Assembly (NCBI GenBank): GCA_937959315.1
Contig: CALGRC010000162.1
Coordinates: forward strand, 1 to 16,005
Direction: 5' to 3'
Length of the DNA: 16,005 nucleotides
DNA from: an uncultured Clostridia bacterium
GTDB lineage: Bacteria; Bacillota; Clostridia; UMGS1810
The notes under the pieces are model-generated. The model searched no databases, had not been told where the DNA came from, and saw only the letters and a list, made by a program, of their open reading frames with translations. The translations under genes were made by a program, and so were the position numbers. Below, piece by piece: positions 1 to 7,454 of this stretch; position 1 is the first letter of the stretch, and every line of letters starts with the position of its first letter.

Positions 1-638
1 GCGCCCATATTGGTGATGGTCGCACGTTCAGGAACCGACAGAGTATGGATAGCATCGCCGGCATACTCGATAATCTTTCCCACGCCGACCTTGACGGTCA
101 TGCGGCGGAGCACTTCTAGGATAATATCCTTTGCAGCCACCCACGGCTGCAATTTCCCGGTCAGGTTGACCCGCACCACTTTTGGCATGGTGATGTAATA
201 CGCACCGCCGCCCATGGCGACCGCCACATCCATACCGCCCGCGCCGATGGCCAGCATCCCAATACCGCCGCCGGTGGGAGTGTGGCTGTCAGAACCGAGC
301 AGCGTCTGCCCGGGGATACCAAACCGCTCCAGATGTACCTGATGGCAGATGCCGTTGCCCGGACGGGAAAAGTAAATGCCATGCTTTTTTGTGACCGTCT
401 GGATATATTTATGGTCGTCGGCGTTTTCAAACCCCTCTTGCAGCATATTGTGGTCGATATATGCAACGCTCTTTTTGGTTTTGACCCGCGGGATGCCAAT
501 GGCCTCAAATTCCAGATACGCCATTGTCCCGGTCGAATCCTGCGTCAAGGTCTGGTCAATGCGGATGGCAATTTCCTGACCTGCCGCCATCTCACCGGAT
601 ACCAGATGCCCTTTGATGATTTTCTGTGCTAAATTCAA
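1..638 (-). CDS. acn: Aconitate hydratase, N-terminal 212 residues (runs off the window edge)
   Basis: Aconitase interconverts citrate and isocitrate through cis-aconitate using a [4Fe-4S] cluster in the cytoplasm. The visible part shows an aconitase-family DHN motif (residues 62-64), a region GICHQVHLERFG (96-107), the strongly conserved GSDSHTPTGGGIG (115-127), and SVPERATITNMG at the left edge. PTGGGIG separates it from the LeuC isopropylmalate dehydratase type, which usually has STHGAFG here. The cluster-binding cysteines lie outside the window. I chose the TTG start at 638 because GGGGG sits 8 nt upstream and the next residues begin the family's usual N-terminus (MNLAQKIIKGHLVSGE). No in-frame ATG lies near this start. 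A consensus sigma-A promoter lies about 30 nt upstream, divergent from the permease promoter. Family assignment is firm; aconitase rather than homoaconitase is very likely. Confidence 0.93.
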   Translation of the reverse strand, partial: MNLAQKIIKGHLVSGEMAAGQEIAIRIDQTLTQDSTGTMAYLEFEAIGIPRVKTKKSVAYIDHNMLQEGFENADDHKYIQTVTKKHGIYFSRPGNGICHQVHLERFGIPGQTLLGSDSHTPTGGGIGMLAIGAGGMDVAVAMGGGAYYITMPKVVRVNLTGKLQPWVAAKDIILEVLRRMTVKVGVGKIIEYAGDAIHTLSVPERATITNMG

Positions 639-670
639 GTGAAAAGCCCCCTTTGTATTCTGATTGTATT

Positions 671-682
671 ATTGTATACAAT
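671..682. promoter_or_regulatory. Perfect 12-bp palindrome over the aconitase -10 box (candidate operator)
   Basis: ATTGTATACAAT is a perfect palindrome covering the aconitase -10 hexamer. It fits the half-site pattern TNGT-N(0-3)-ACNA described for FadR-type GntR repressors. That a GntR protein binds here is inference: no regulator of this family is encoded in the window, and TATACAAT is also partly explained by being a -10 box. Confidence 0.4.
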
Positions 683-699
683 TTTATCAGGATTGTCAA
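671..699 (-). promoter_or_regulatory. Sigma-A promoter of aconitase
   Basis: Reading the minus strand, TTGACA (694-699) is followed by exactly 17 nt and then TACAAT (671-676). The predicted transcript start is about 26 nt before the TTG codon at 638, leaving room for the GGGGG ribosome binding site. The -35 box shares five base pairs with the -35 box of the opposite promoter. Confidence 0.8.
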
Positions 700-721
700 G
701 CCGGCAAATTTACGGTATACT
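693..721 (+). promoter_or_regulatory. Sigma-A promoter of the AEC permease
   Basis: TTGTCA (693-698), a 17-nt spacer and TATACT (716-721) point toward the permease. The predicted start, about 728, lies just upstream of the GGAAAGGAG ribosome binding site (731-739), and the ATG is at 751. The -35 box overlaps the aconitase -35 box by five of six positions, so two polymerases could not occupy both at once. Confidence 0.75.
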
Positions 722-750
722 ATTTCCATAGGAAAGGAGCTTTTGGAAAA

Positions 751-1701
751 ATGGACAGTCTGCTGTTTTCTCTACAGGTCATTTTGCCGGTCTTCCTGTT
801 GATGGCGCTTGGATATTTCCTGCGCCGTATCCGGCTGATTGACGGCCAGTTTACCAAACAGGCCAACAAGCTGGGCTTCAAGGTATTGCTGCCCGCGCTG
901 CTGTTTTACAACATCTACCAATCGGATTTACATACCCTATTTGACGGAAAACTGGTGGTGTTTGCGGCTGTCTGTATTTTGGCAGTTGTTGCGGCATTGT
1001 TTGTGTGTATCCCGCTGGTAGAAAAAGACCCCGCAAAATGCGGGGCCATGATACAAGGCATTTTTCGCAGCAACTATGTCATTTTTGGGGTACCGGTGGC
1101 AGTCAATATGTTTGGGCAGTCCGCCGCGCCGCTGGCTTCTATGCTGGCAGCCATCGTCATCCCCATGTTCAACCTGCTGGCCGTGGTGGTGCTCGAGCTC
1201 TTTTCGCCGCAGGAAACAAAAAGCGGCAGTGCAGCCGGCCGTATTGTACTGGGTATCGTCAAAAACCCGCTGATCCTTGGTTCGCTGCTGGGGGTGGTGT
1301 TTGTGCTGTGCGGCATCCGGCTGCCATCCGCCCTGGAACCCTTTGTTTCGGATGTTGCCAAAACAGCGACCCCCCTTGCGCTGCTGGTGTTGGGCGCAGA
1401 TTTTGAATGGCGCGCCGTAGGGGCCTACCGCAAACAGATTGCCATATGCACCATTGCCAAGCTGGTGCTGCTGCCGGCGGTTGTCCTGCCCATAGCTGTG
1501 GCACTGGGCTTCCGCGGGCCGGCGCTGGGGCTGCTGCTCATCCTATTGGCTGCACCAACCGCCGTTTCCAGCTATGCCATGGCCGACCAGATGGGCGCAG
1601 ACGCAGTACTTGCGGCGCAGCTGGTGGTATTTACCACCGTATTATCCAGCCTGAGCCTGTTTGTATTTGTATTTTTACTCAAAGCCTGTGCGCTGATTTG
1701 A
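751..1701 (+). CDS. AEC (auxin efflux carrier) family permease
   Basis: This is a 316-residue inner-membrane protein made almost entirely of hydrophobic helices, about ten by eye, which is the usual size for the AEC family. The family exports or imports small organic acids, including malate in some bacteria. The N-terminus (LLFSLQVILPVFLLMALGYF) and the later RSNYVIFGVPVAVNMFG segment, where AEC proteins carry an R-G/S-N-x(5)-G/P motif, support the call. I chose the ATG at 751 because it follows GGAAAGGAG; the open frame reaches back to a TTG at 664, but that lies upstream of the predicted transcript start. The gene is divergent from aconitase, which suggests a citrate-cycle carboxylate as substrate; that is inference. 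Its stop is 7 nt from the end of the convergent URO-D-like gene, with no terminator between them. Confidence 0.88.
   Translation: MDSLLFSLQVILPVFLLMALGYFLRRIRLIDGQFTKQANKLGFKVLLPALLFYNIYQSDLHTLFDGKLVVFAAVCILAVVAALFVCIPLVEKDPAKCGAMIQGIFRSNYVIFGVPVAVNMFGQSAAPLASMLAAIVIPMFNLLAVVVLELFSPQETKSGSAAGRIVLGIVKNPLILGSLLGVVFVLCGIRLPSALEPFVSDVAKTATPLALLVLGADFEWRAVGAYRKQIAICTIAKLVLLPAVVLPIAVALGFRGPALGLLLILLAAPTAVSSYAMADQMGADAVLAAQLVVFTTVLSSLSLFVFVFLLKACALI
1022..1045 (-). terminator. Possible antisense intrinsic terminator inside the permease gene
   Basis: On the minus strand, CCCCGC (6-bp stem with GCGGGG, 5-nt loop, 1029-1045) is followed by TCTTTTT. It lies about 660 nt beyond the end of the convergent URO-D-like gene, which has no terminator of its own, and could stop its read-through. 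A short GC-rich hairpin in coding DNA can occur by chance. Confidence 0.3.
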
Positions 1702-1708
1702 TATTGCA

Positions 1709-2728
1709 TCATCCACGCAAAACAGCGAGCTTTTCCAGCGCATCTGCACGGCTGGAAGCAGAAACCTGGAATACCACGCGCGCTTGTGTTGGAATCTGCG
1801 CATCCCAGCTTTCCAGCGGCCCTTTCCCGCCGACAATGGGCATTTGTGCACATACCGTTTCAAACCGCCGGTAGGCATCCAAAATAACGTCCGCTTCCTG
1901 TACCAGGTTTATCAGGCACAAATGAGGGATGGACGCAAAATTATCCCACTGGTGCCGTGCGTTGGCACAGCAGTGAATGCCAATCCTGCCATACCGTTCA
2001 GACAACTGCGCCAGTTCCGGGTAAAACATGGACTGAAACACCGCTGGGCTGACGGCGCCCACCTCGTCCTCTGAAAGCGTGATCCCCGACTTCATGTAAT
2101 AATTGGGATAATGTGCCACAAATTCCGGGCCAAAGGCATCAAACCAAGCGTCCAGAAACTGGGTAAGCAGCAAGTAAACTTGCTGCGACAGTTCCCGGAC
2201 AGCCTCCGGTTCAGTCAAAAGAGCCGCCATCAAATCGTTTTTATCCCAAATCAGCGCCGTAATGTCCATCGGGCTTTGAATGTCCGGAATTTGTAACACT
2301 GCCGTTTTGTCAGCGCGCTGGCGCAGTTTCCCGGCAATTTCAAACAGCTCGGCAAGCGGCGTATCCCACATATTGGGCGCCTTCAGGCGTGCGGCCTGCG
2401 CCGCACTGGAAACCATAGGAAGCGCAAACGGCATATTGTCATCCGAATGGTGCACCTTGCATCCAAAGGCCTCTGCAAAAATTTCCGTCCCTGTATAAAC
2501 CGGCAGGGACGGAACGGTATCGTCTGGCAGCCACTCCATGCGGTTCACCTGCATCTGATAGGATTCTACTGCCCAATCCATGCGGTCTTTGATATTGTTA
2601 TGATTGGGGATTGGGCGCGGACGAAGCCCATCTTCAAAATTGATGGACACAACCCTTCGGCATCCCGGTTCCCCGTCCAGCAGTGCATTCCACCGCTGCT
2701 TGCGCTGCTCCAGCGAGTGCTCCAGCAT
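1709..2728 (-). CDS. Uroporphyrinogen-decarboxylase-like (URO-D fold) protein, possible methyltransferase
   Basis: This 339-residue cytoplasmic protein belongs to the URO-D superfamily, which includes HemE and the MtaA/CmuA corrinoid-linked methyltransferases. Supporting segments are QSPMDITALIWDKNDLMAALL (151-171), TEPEAVRELSQQV (172-184), SGITLSEDEVGAVSPAVFQS (214-233) and GRIGIHCCANARHQWDNF (247-264). H252 with C254, plus C293, may match the His-x-Cys and distal Cys zinc ligands of methyltransferase members; this is inferred by eye. The N-terminal HemE arginine motif is not evident, so haem synthesis is unlikely. Three ATG codons stand in tandem at 2734, 2731 and 2728; the last gives 7-nt spacing from AAGGGGG and is preferred. 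It is divergent from an AraC regulator, the likely controller. No corrinoid protein gene is adjacent, so the substrate is unknown. Confidence 0.8.
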   Translation of the reverse strand: MLEHSLEQRKQRWNALLDGEPGCRRVVSINFEDGLRPRPIPNHNNIKDRMDWAVESYQMQVNRMEWLPDDTVPSLPVYTGTEIFAEAFGCKVHHSDDNMPFALPMVSSAAQAARLKAPNMWDTPLAELFEIAGKLRQRADKTAVLQIPDIQSPMDITALIWDKNDLMAALLTEPEAVRELSQQVYLLLTQFLDAWFDAFGPEFVAHYPNYYMKSGITLSEDEVGAVSPAVFQSMFYPELAQLSERYGRIGIHCCANARHQWDNFASIPHLCLINLVQEADVILDAYRRFETVCAQMPIVGGKGPLESWDAQIPTQARVVFQVSASSRADALEKLAVLRG

Positions 2729-2819
2729 CATCATACCCCCTTGATATGATAATAGTATCCTATCGGTTCCCAGGCAAAAAAGCCATAACAAACCAGACAA
2801 AAAACAGGAGGAAACGGAC
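2729..2819. promoter_or_regulatory. Divergent control region between the URO-D-like gene and the AraC gene
   Basis: The 91-bp gap must hold both promoters. On the minus strand a good -10 (TACTAT, 2752-2757) has only TTTTTG at the -35 position, as expected for an activator-dependent promoter. Nearby, GATA-ATAG-TATC (2748-2759) is a small inverted repeat and TATCCTATC (2756-2764) a short direct repeat, either of which could be part of an AraC site. No clear promoter for the AraC gene was found. Confidence 0.35.
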
Positions 2820-3707
2820 ATGGACGAAAAAATATTCTGGAAAGACGCTGCACCCGGCTGTAGCAAATCGGAGCCATTCCTGCAATGGGGATCCTTAAAC
2901 AGCGACTTCCGGCTGCACCGCCACGATTTTTGCGAGCTGGTGTTTATCCTGCGCGGATGCGCCGTCCATATCATCAATGGCGAATACTACCGGCTATCCC
3001 CGGGGCACGTCTACTTGCTGACCGGCGATATGCTGCATGGGTTTGCAGGGGTGTCCGGCCTGGAACTGGTCAATATTTTATTCCACCCCGCCCAAGTACT
3101 GCTTCATGCCCAGCTGCGGCATATTCAAGCTTACCGGGCATTGTTTGAAATCGAACCCCGTTACCGGCTGTCCAGCGGGCAGCAAGCATGGCTAACCCTG
3201 CCACAGCCGCTGCTGCATGATGTAGAGGCCGACCTGCGCCAGATGTACCGGGAACAAGCACTGCGGCAGGAAGGATACCAGCTTGCCCTTCAGTGCATGA
3301 TGAACCAGTTGGTTGTCAAACTTTCCAGATGTTATACCACGCAAGCCAAACAGGAACTCAATCCCCCTATGCAGCTTGCTGAAGCCATCGCCTACATGGA
3401 ATCCCATTTTACCGAGGATATCCGCATTGCGGATGCCGCCGCGCTAACCCATTACTCCACCCGCCACTTTTGCCGGCTGTTCCACAGCCTGTATGGAAAA
3501 CCGCCCAGGGAATATCTCATCACATTGCGGCTGGAGCAAGCTCAAAAACTACTGCGGGAAACAACGCAAAGCATATCGGAGATTGCCGGAAGCTGCGGCT
3601 TTTCCGACAGCTCTTATTTTACGCGGCTGTTTGGGGAACGGCTCGGCGCAACGCCCCGCCAATTCCGCAAGCAAACCCTGCATGGAAAACAAAACGGAAA
3701 CGGCTGA
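2820..3707 (+). CDS. AraC/XylS-family transcriptional regulator with N-terminal cupin
   Basis: This 295-residue protein has a cupin-type sensing domain (about 20-120) and a C-terminal AraC DNA-binding domain with two helix-turn-helix motifs (about 184-286). The cupin carries HRHDFCELVFILRG (33-46), as in RhaS/RhaR-like regulators, which bind small ligands such as sugars. The DNA-binding part shows DIRIADAAALTHYSTRHFCRLF and the signature SISEIAGSCGFSDSSYFTRLF-x5-ATPRQFR (251-283). The ATG follows AGGAGG with 8-nt spacing. It is divergent from the URO-D-like gene and probably activates it in response to a small metabolite; ligand and direction of control are inference. Its last codons and stop are embedded in the terminator hairpin at 3691-3722. 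Confidence 0.9.
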   Translation: MDEKIFWKDAAPGCSKSEPFLQWGSLNSDFRLHRHDFCELVFILRGCAVHIINGEYYRLSPGHVYLLTGDMLHGFAGVSGLELVNILFHPAQVLLHAQLRHIQAYRALFEIEPRYRLSSGQQAWLTLPQPLLHDVEADLRQMYREQALRQEGYQLALQCMMNQLVVKLSRCYTTQAKQELNPPMQLAEAIAYMESHFTEDIRIADAAALTHYSTRHFCRLFHSLYGKPPREYLITLRLEQAQKLLRETTQSISEIAGSCGFSDSSYFTRLFGERLGATPRQFRKQTLHGKQNGNG

Positions 3708-3722
3708 TGCCGTTTCCGTTTT
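3691..3722. terminator. Bidirectional intrinsic terminator overlapping the AraC 3' end
   Basis: AAAACGGAAACGGC (3691-3704) pairs perfectly over 14 bp with GCCGTTTCCGTTTT (3709-3722) around a TGAT loop. The TGA in the loop is the AraC stop codon, so the left arm codes for the last residues. The T-run on one strand and A-run on the other let it end both the AraC transcript and the convergent secreted-hydrolase transcript, whose stop is at 3735. Confidence 0.85.
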
Positions 3723-3734
3723 ATGTTCATTTCG

Positions 3735-6700
3735 TTATTGATATTCCACGCCTTCTACCACTGCGTTTTTCATAAACTCCTGCCACTGCTTGGCATAGGT
3801 TTCGTTCAGCAGCCACGCCGCATCGTTTTCCACCTTGCTCTGCGATACAGGCGCAATATCGTAGTCAGGGCTGTTGACATCCCCAATCCAGCCGGTAGCC
3901 GGGTCGATGGCATTGAGCTGCACAACGCCTTTTGTCGGATCGGCATCGGCCGGAACCCGCGCTTCAAACGCCGCCTTTAAAAACAGCAAGTTGATGGAAT
4001 TGGACTTCCATTGGTTGGGCCCATGGTCGGCGCCGTGGTCCACAATATAATGCACCAGCGCATTGCCTTTGCGCATATTCATGACCGATTCCAACTGCCC
4101 ATTATCGCCGTAGGCCTCGTCCAATTCCCCGACAATCACCTGCGTTGGTATGCCCTCAATCCCGTCCAGCTCAAACTGCCAGCCAAACGCCGATTTATAG
4201 GCAATGACCCCAAAAAACCGTTCGGGCATCCAATCGGCAAACCGCGCGGCAAACGCCGAAGCGTTAGAATGCCCGATGGTAGCAAACGGCACATTGACAA
4301 GCTCACTGTGCCCGGTAGAGGCGGCAAATTCTTCCACCGCACGCAGCATCACCGTCCCGCACTGGTCTTGGTTTTCAAACCCCTTCAGCACACCCGGCCC
4401 GTCAAAACAGGATATCCAGGCCCAGTCCATGTCGGCAAAAAATTTCTTTACACCCGGCAATTCCTTAAACTTTATCCCCATGCCGTGGTCGTGGATAAAG
4501 ACAATCCCTTTAACCACCTCGGTATCTTCAGGAATATAAATATCAAATGTGGTACCCTCTACCGTCAGCGCGCTTACCTTTTGGTCGCGCAGGGCTTTGA
4601 GCTGCGTATCCCACAAAAACACCCGGACATATTTGGTATAGGCGCTGTAATCGGATAGGTCGGTCAAAATAATCTGGTCGGTGACCGTAGTGAAATCATC
4701 CACCGTAACCGGCTTGCACTGGATATATTCCAGCTCATCCGTGTAATAGTCATACATTGCCACAAACAAATTCACATGATAAGGCTGCCCGGTCGCATTG
4801 CTGATATCCACCGAAATATTGAGCGTCCCGCTCTCTACCGACGCCGCCGCATTCCCGTCCGGGTCGGTCACCGAAATGCCCGATATCGCAATATCCTCCC
4901 CGCTGTCAAACAGCTTGACCAGGCAAAGCTTGTTGTCGTTGACACTGTAAGCCATATCGCCTAAAACCGCAATATCTTTCCCGTCAAAGCCGGGCATGTA
5001 ATATTTTTTCTTGGGGTCGCCCGGGTTGGAATAATCCATAATGTACCCCGCCGTGCCGTAGTTTTCCGCCGTCAGGCTGGTCACGCTGTCCAAACGGAGT
5101 TCCCGCTGCGTATATCCGGAGGACTCTTTGATTTCATGCGCGACCACCGCCGGTGCAGACGGGTTGGTTACGTCAATATAAAAATCGTCAGATCCAACGG
5201 TATTGGGGTTTTCGTTGGGCGACACCACCATCCGCAAAAGCCCGCTGCGGACAGAATGCAGCGTGCCCCAGTCGTTTGTGGAAAAACCGGCATATCCTTC
5301 CCCGCAGTCAGTTTCCCCATATATGCCCATTCCCGGCCAGGCATTGACCGCCGTGATATCGGGAAAATCATCGTACAACAGGGTAACTGTCGTTTCCTCT
5401 AAGCCGCGCAGCATTTCATAAATGGACAGGCGGACGGTTTTCCCTGCATTTTCCTCTTTCCATTCCTCTGGCCGGCAGGAGGTGGTAACATAAATACGGT
5501 ACCGGATGTTGCTCAGCTTTTCCACTGCCATACTGCGCGCGCCCGTCTTTTGGATGGAAGCAACCAACGGCAGCCCTGCCGAAATGCCGTCTAAGCTGTA
5601 AACCTCTACCGCGTTGCCGTTGCCGTTGACAAACAGCAGGTTATCCACAAGTTCCATCCGGCTGATATTGTTGGAATTGCCGGTATTTTGTACATAGGAT
5701 ACCGTCTCCGACAGCGTCCCGTCATCGTTGATGGGGATGACATACAGCCTGGTGCCGCTGGGCAAAATCAAATGCTGCTGGTACACCGCCATCACCGATG
5801 TGCCCGCCGTCCGTTCTTCATAGCTGTAGCTGCCAAGCTCGGTAATAGCATTTGGATCGGTCACATCATAGGCATGCACCACCCGGCTGCCATCTTCGCT
5901 GTATACAACCGTCTTATCCCCCACTTGGGCGGCGGCCACAGCGCCCAGCCTGATGTCTGCTGCACCTTCTTCCTCTTCGTCAACCAGCATATGGGTGATG
6001 ACCTGCCCGGGATTGACCACCTTTCGCACGGTATTGTCAACCGGGACTTCGGTCACCGTTTCTTCTTGAATGTCAATCAAATACAACTGCCGGTCTGCCG
6101 TGACAAATGCGGTAGAACCAACCATATCCACATCGCATACCCGGACGCCGCCCGGCAGCTCCAAAGAGCCAAGCACCTGCCCGGTCGCACGGTCAAGGAC
6201 CGTGGTGGAGGTATTCCAGGAACCGGCTGCGTCATCCCCAACCGCAGACAAATATCCGCTGCGGGAATTGTTGGGCTTTTCTTCCACAACCTCCACCGTC
6301 ACATCTTCCAAATTGGAAAAATCAACCTTTAAAACCTTTTTCGCCGTCTGGGTATCATTGTCTTTCCCGTACGCCAGCAGCACCGCCCATTCCCCGTCAA
6401 ATACCGCAGAGGAATAGGTAAAATACAAATAGGGCTCGGTCGCCGGCCAATCCTCATCCGCCGGTATAGCGGTATACACCGGCGTAAATGCTTTTGTTTC
6501 CGGGTCATAATCGATGATATTGAGCTGGGATGAGGTTGCGGCAGCGGTTTCCTTGGGCCCTTCCGACACCACGCAGATGCGGTATTTCCCATCCGCTGTC
6601 CGGATGGTTTCAATCCCGTAGATATTCAAAAGGCCGCCCGCCGCGCCGGGGTTTGCAAGGGTATATTCCGCCCGCTCGCCAGACGCCAGGCCCGTTTCCG

Positions 6701-7268
6701 AATCCAGCGGCTGTACGACAATGGTATCCCCGCGGAAAGCGCTGGCTCCGCTGGCATTGATGAGCGTCACCATCTTGCCGTCTATAAAATCTATCCCGTA
6801 TAAGGCCCGGAAATTATTTAAGATTTTCCGCGCCGCCGCGTCCGGCTTGCCCTCGCTGGTCATGGGCAAATCCAGCGTGCCGTCCCCGTTGATGGAAAGC
6901 ACATAGGTGTTATTCTGCGCTTTGTTGGAATAATACACCTTCCCGTTGTACGCGGCAAGCACAAGCGGGACATCATTGGTAATAAACTGCCCGCCCATTT
7001 CACTTTGGATCTGTTTGGGCGAAGCCGGGTCTGAAATATCAAACACCTTCAGCCCCGTACTGAGCCCCACCGCGGCAAATTGCTTCCCGCCGGTTTCGTA
7101 AACAGCGGCGCCAAACGCCCGCATTTCTACCGGCTCCTTTTCGGTGATAACTGCCTTTTGGGTAAAGGTATAGCCCGTTTCGCTGTACAGCCCGTCAGCG
7201 CCGGCCATGCCAACCGGCAGCTGGAGCAGCAGGGCTGCCGCCAAAACCACAGATAACAGCTTTTTCAT
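3735..7268 (-). CDS. Secreted LVIVD-like beta-propeller / Ig-like / serine esterase multidomain protein
   Basis: This 1177-residue exported protein starts with a signal peptide (MKKLLSVVLAAALLLQLPVG, likely cut near residue 24). Residues about 45-790 hold beta-propeller-like repeats with LVIVD-type signatures such as GLKVFDISDPASP, VHAYDVTDPNAI, IDVTNPSAP and YIMDYSNPGDP. Residues about 795-900 look Ig-like. Residues 903-1110 form an alpha/beta-hydrolase domain of the PHB-depolymerase/feruloyl-esterase kind: VFIHDHG for the oxyanion region, nucleophile S1001 in GHSNAS, D1050 in GELDE and H1082 in GADHG give a complete-looking triad. No cell-wall anchor or SLH domain is visible. The ATG at 7268 follows GAGGAGGGGG by 3-8 nt; upstream in-frame codons precede a predicted promoter. 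The substrate is unknown; a carbohydrate or polyester ester is plausible. It is monocistronic between two terminators. The exact propeller count is uncertain. Confidence 0.82.
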   Translation of the reverse strand: MKKLLSVVLAAALLLQLPVGMAGADGLYSETGYTFTQKAVITEKEPVEMRAFGAAVYETGGKQFAAVGLSTGLKVFDISDPASPKQIQSEMGGQFITNDVPLVLAAYNGKVYYSNKAQNNTYVLSINGDGTLDLPMTSEGKPDAAARKILNNFRALYGIDFIDGKMVTLINASGASAFRGDTIVVQPLDSETGLASGERAEYTLANPGAAGGLLNIYGIETIRTADGKYRICVVSEGPKETAAATSSQLNIIDYDPETKAFTPVYTAIPADEDWPATEPYLYFTYSSAVFDGEWAVLLAYGKDNDTQTAKKVLKVDFSNLEDVTVEVVEEKPNNSRSGYLSAVGDDAAGSWNTSTTVLDRATGQVLGSLELPGGVRVCDVDMVGSTAFVTADRQLYLIDIQEETVTEVPVDNTVRKVVNPGQVITHMLVDEEEEGAADIRLGAVAAAQVGDKTVVYSEDGSRVVHAYDVTDPNAITELGSYSYEERTAGTSVMAVYQQHLILPSGTRLYVIPINDDGTLSETVSYVQNTGNSNNISRMELVDNLLFVNGNGNAVEVYSLDGISAGLPLVASIQKTGARSMAVEKLSNIRYRIYVTTSCRPEEWKEENAGKTVRLSIYEMLRGLEETTVTLLYDDFPDITAVNAWPGMGIYGETDCGEGYAGFSTNDWGTLHSVRSGLLRMVVSPNENPNTVGSDDFYIDVTNPSAPAVVAHEIKESSGYTQRELRLDSVTSLTAENYGTAGYIMDYSNPGDPKKKYYMPGFDGKDIAVLGDMAYSVNDNKLCLVKLFDSGEDIAISGISVTDPDGNAAASVESGTLNISVDISNATGQPYHVNLFVAMYDYYTDELEYIQCKPVTVDDFTTVTDQIILTDLSDYSAYTKYVRVFLWDTQLKALRDQKVSALTVEGTTFDIYIPEDTEVVKGIVFIHDHGMGIKFKELPGVKKFFADMDWAWISCFDGPGVLKGFENQDQCGTVMLRAVEEFAASTGHSELVNVPFATIGHSNASAFAARFADWMPERFFGVIAYKSAFGWQFELDGIEGIPTQVIVGELDEAYGDNGQLESVMNMRKGNALVHYIVDHGADHGPNQWKSNSINLLFLKAAFEARVPADADPTKGVVQLNAIDPATGWIGDVNSPDYDIAPVSQSKVENDAAWLLNETYAKQWQEFMKNAVVEGVEYQ

Positions 7269-7322
7269 AATCCCCCTCCTCTTTTTTCCTTTTCCGGAAT
7301 GCAAAAGAATACTTCTATACTT

Positions 7323-7352
7323 TTTATAATGGAAAAAGGGAAGGGCCGTCAA
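7323..7352 (-). promoter_or_regulatory. Sigma-A promoter of the secreted esterase
   Basis: On the minus strand TTGACG (7347-7352) is followed by 18 nt and TATAAA (7323-7328), or 17 nt to TTATAA (7324-7329). This leaves a leader of roughly 45-50 nt that ends in the purine-rich GAGGAGGGGG ribosome binding site. Confidence 0.6.
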
Positions 7353-7407
7353 GATGCTGCACCAAACAGGGTAAAAATGCGTTACAAAAAGCAAAATTTG
7401 GTATCTG

Positions 7408-7444
7408 AAAAGCCGCCGGAGGAGACGCGGCCCCTTCCGGCGGC
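7408..7444 (-). terminator. Intrinsic terminator of the PadR-SEDS operon
   Basis: GCCGCCGGA (minus strand, from 7444) pairs with TCCGGCGGC over 9 bp with a 15-nt loop (7412-7444), followed on the minus strand by TTTT (7411-7408). It lies directly after the SEDS stop codon at 7455. The T-run is short, so termination may be partial. Confidence 0.6.
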
Positions 7445-7454
7445 AATATACATG

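Noticed and set aside
664..750. Extension of the permease by 29 residues from a TTG at 664
   Set aside because: It would start upstream of the predicted transcript start, has no ribosome binding site, and adds a non-membrane stretch absent from the AEC family.
2729..2977. Longer N-terminus for the URO-D-like protein (to 2977)
   Set aside because: It would overlap the AraC gene, reads as the antisense of that gene, and bypasses the GGGGG ribosome binding site before the ATG cluster.
4011..4658. Long plus-strand frame of 215 codons opposite the esterase gene
   Set aside because: Composition is that of an antisense shadow (rich in His, Arg, Pro), with no ribosome binding site and no recognisable domain. 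The 5688-6332 frame is rejected for the same reason.
7269..7394. Longer N-terminus for the secreted esterase
   Set aside because: It would bury the clear signal peptide and begin upstream of the predicted promoter.
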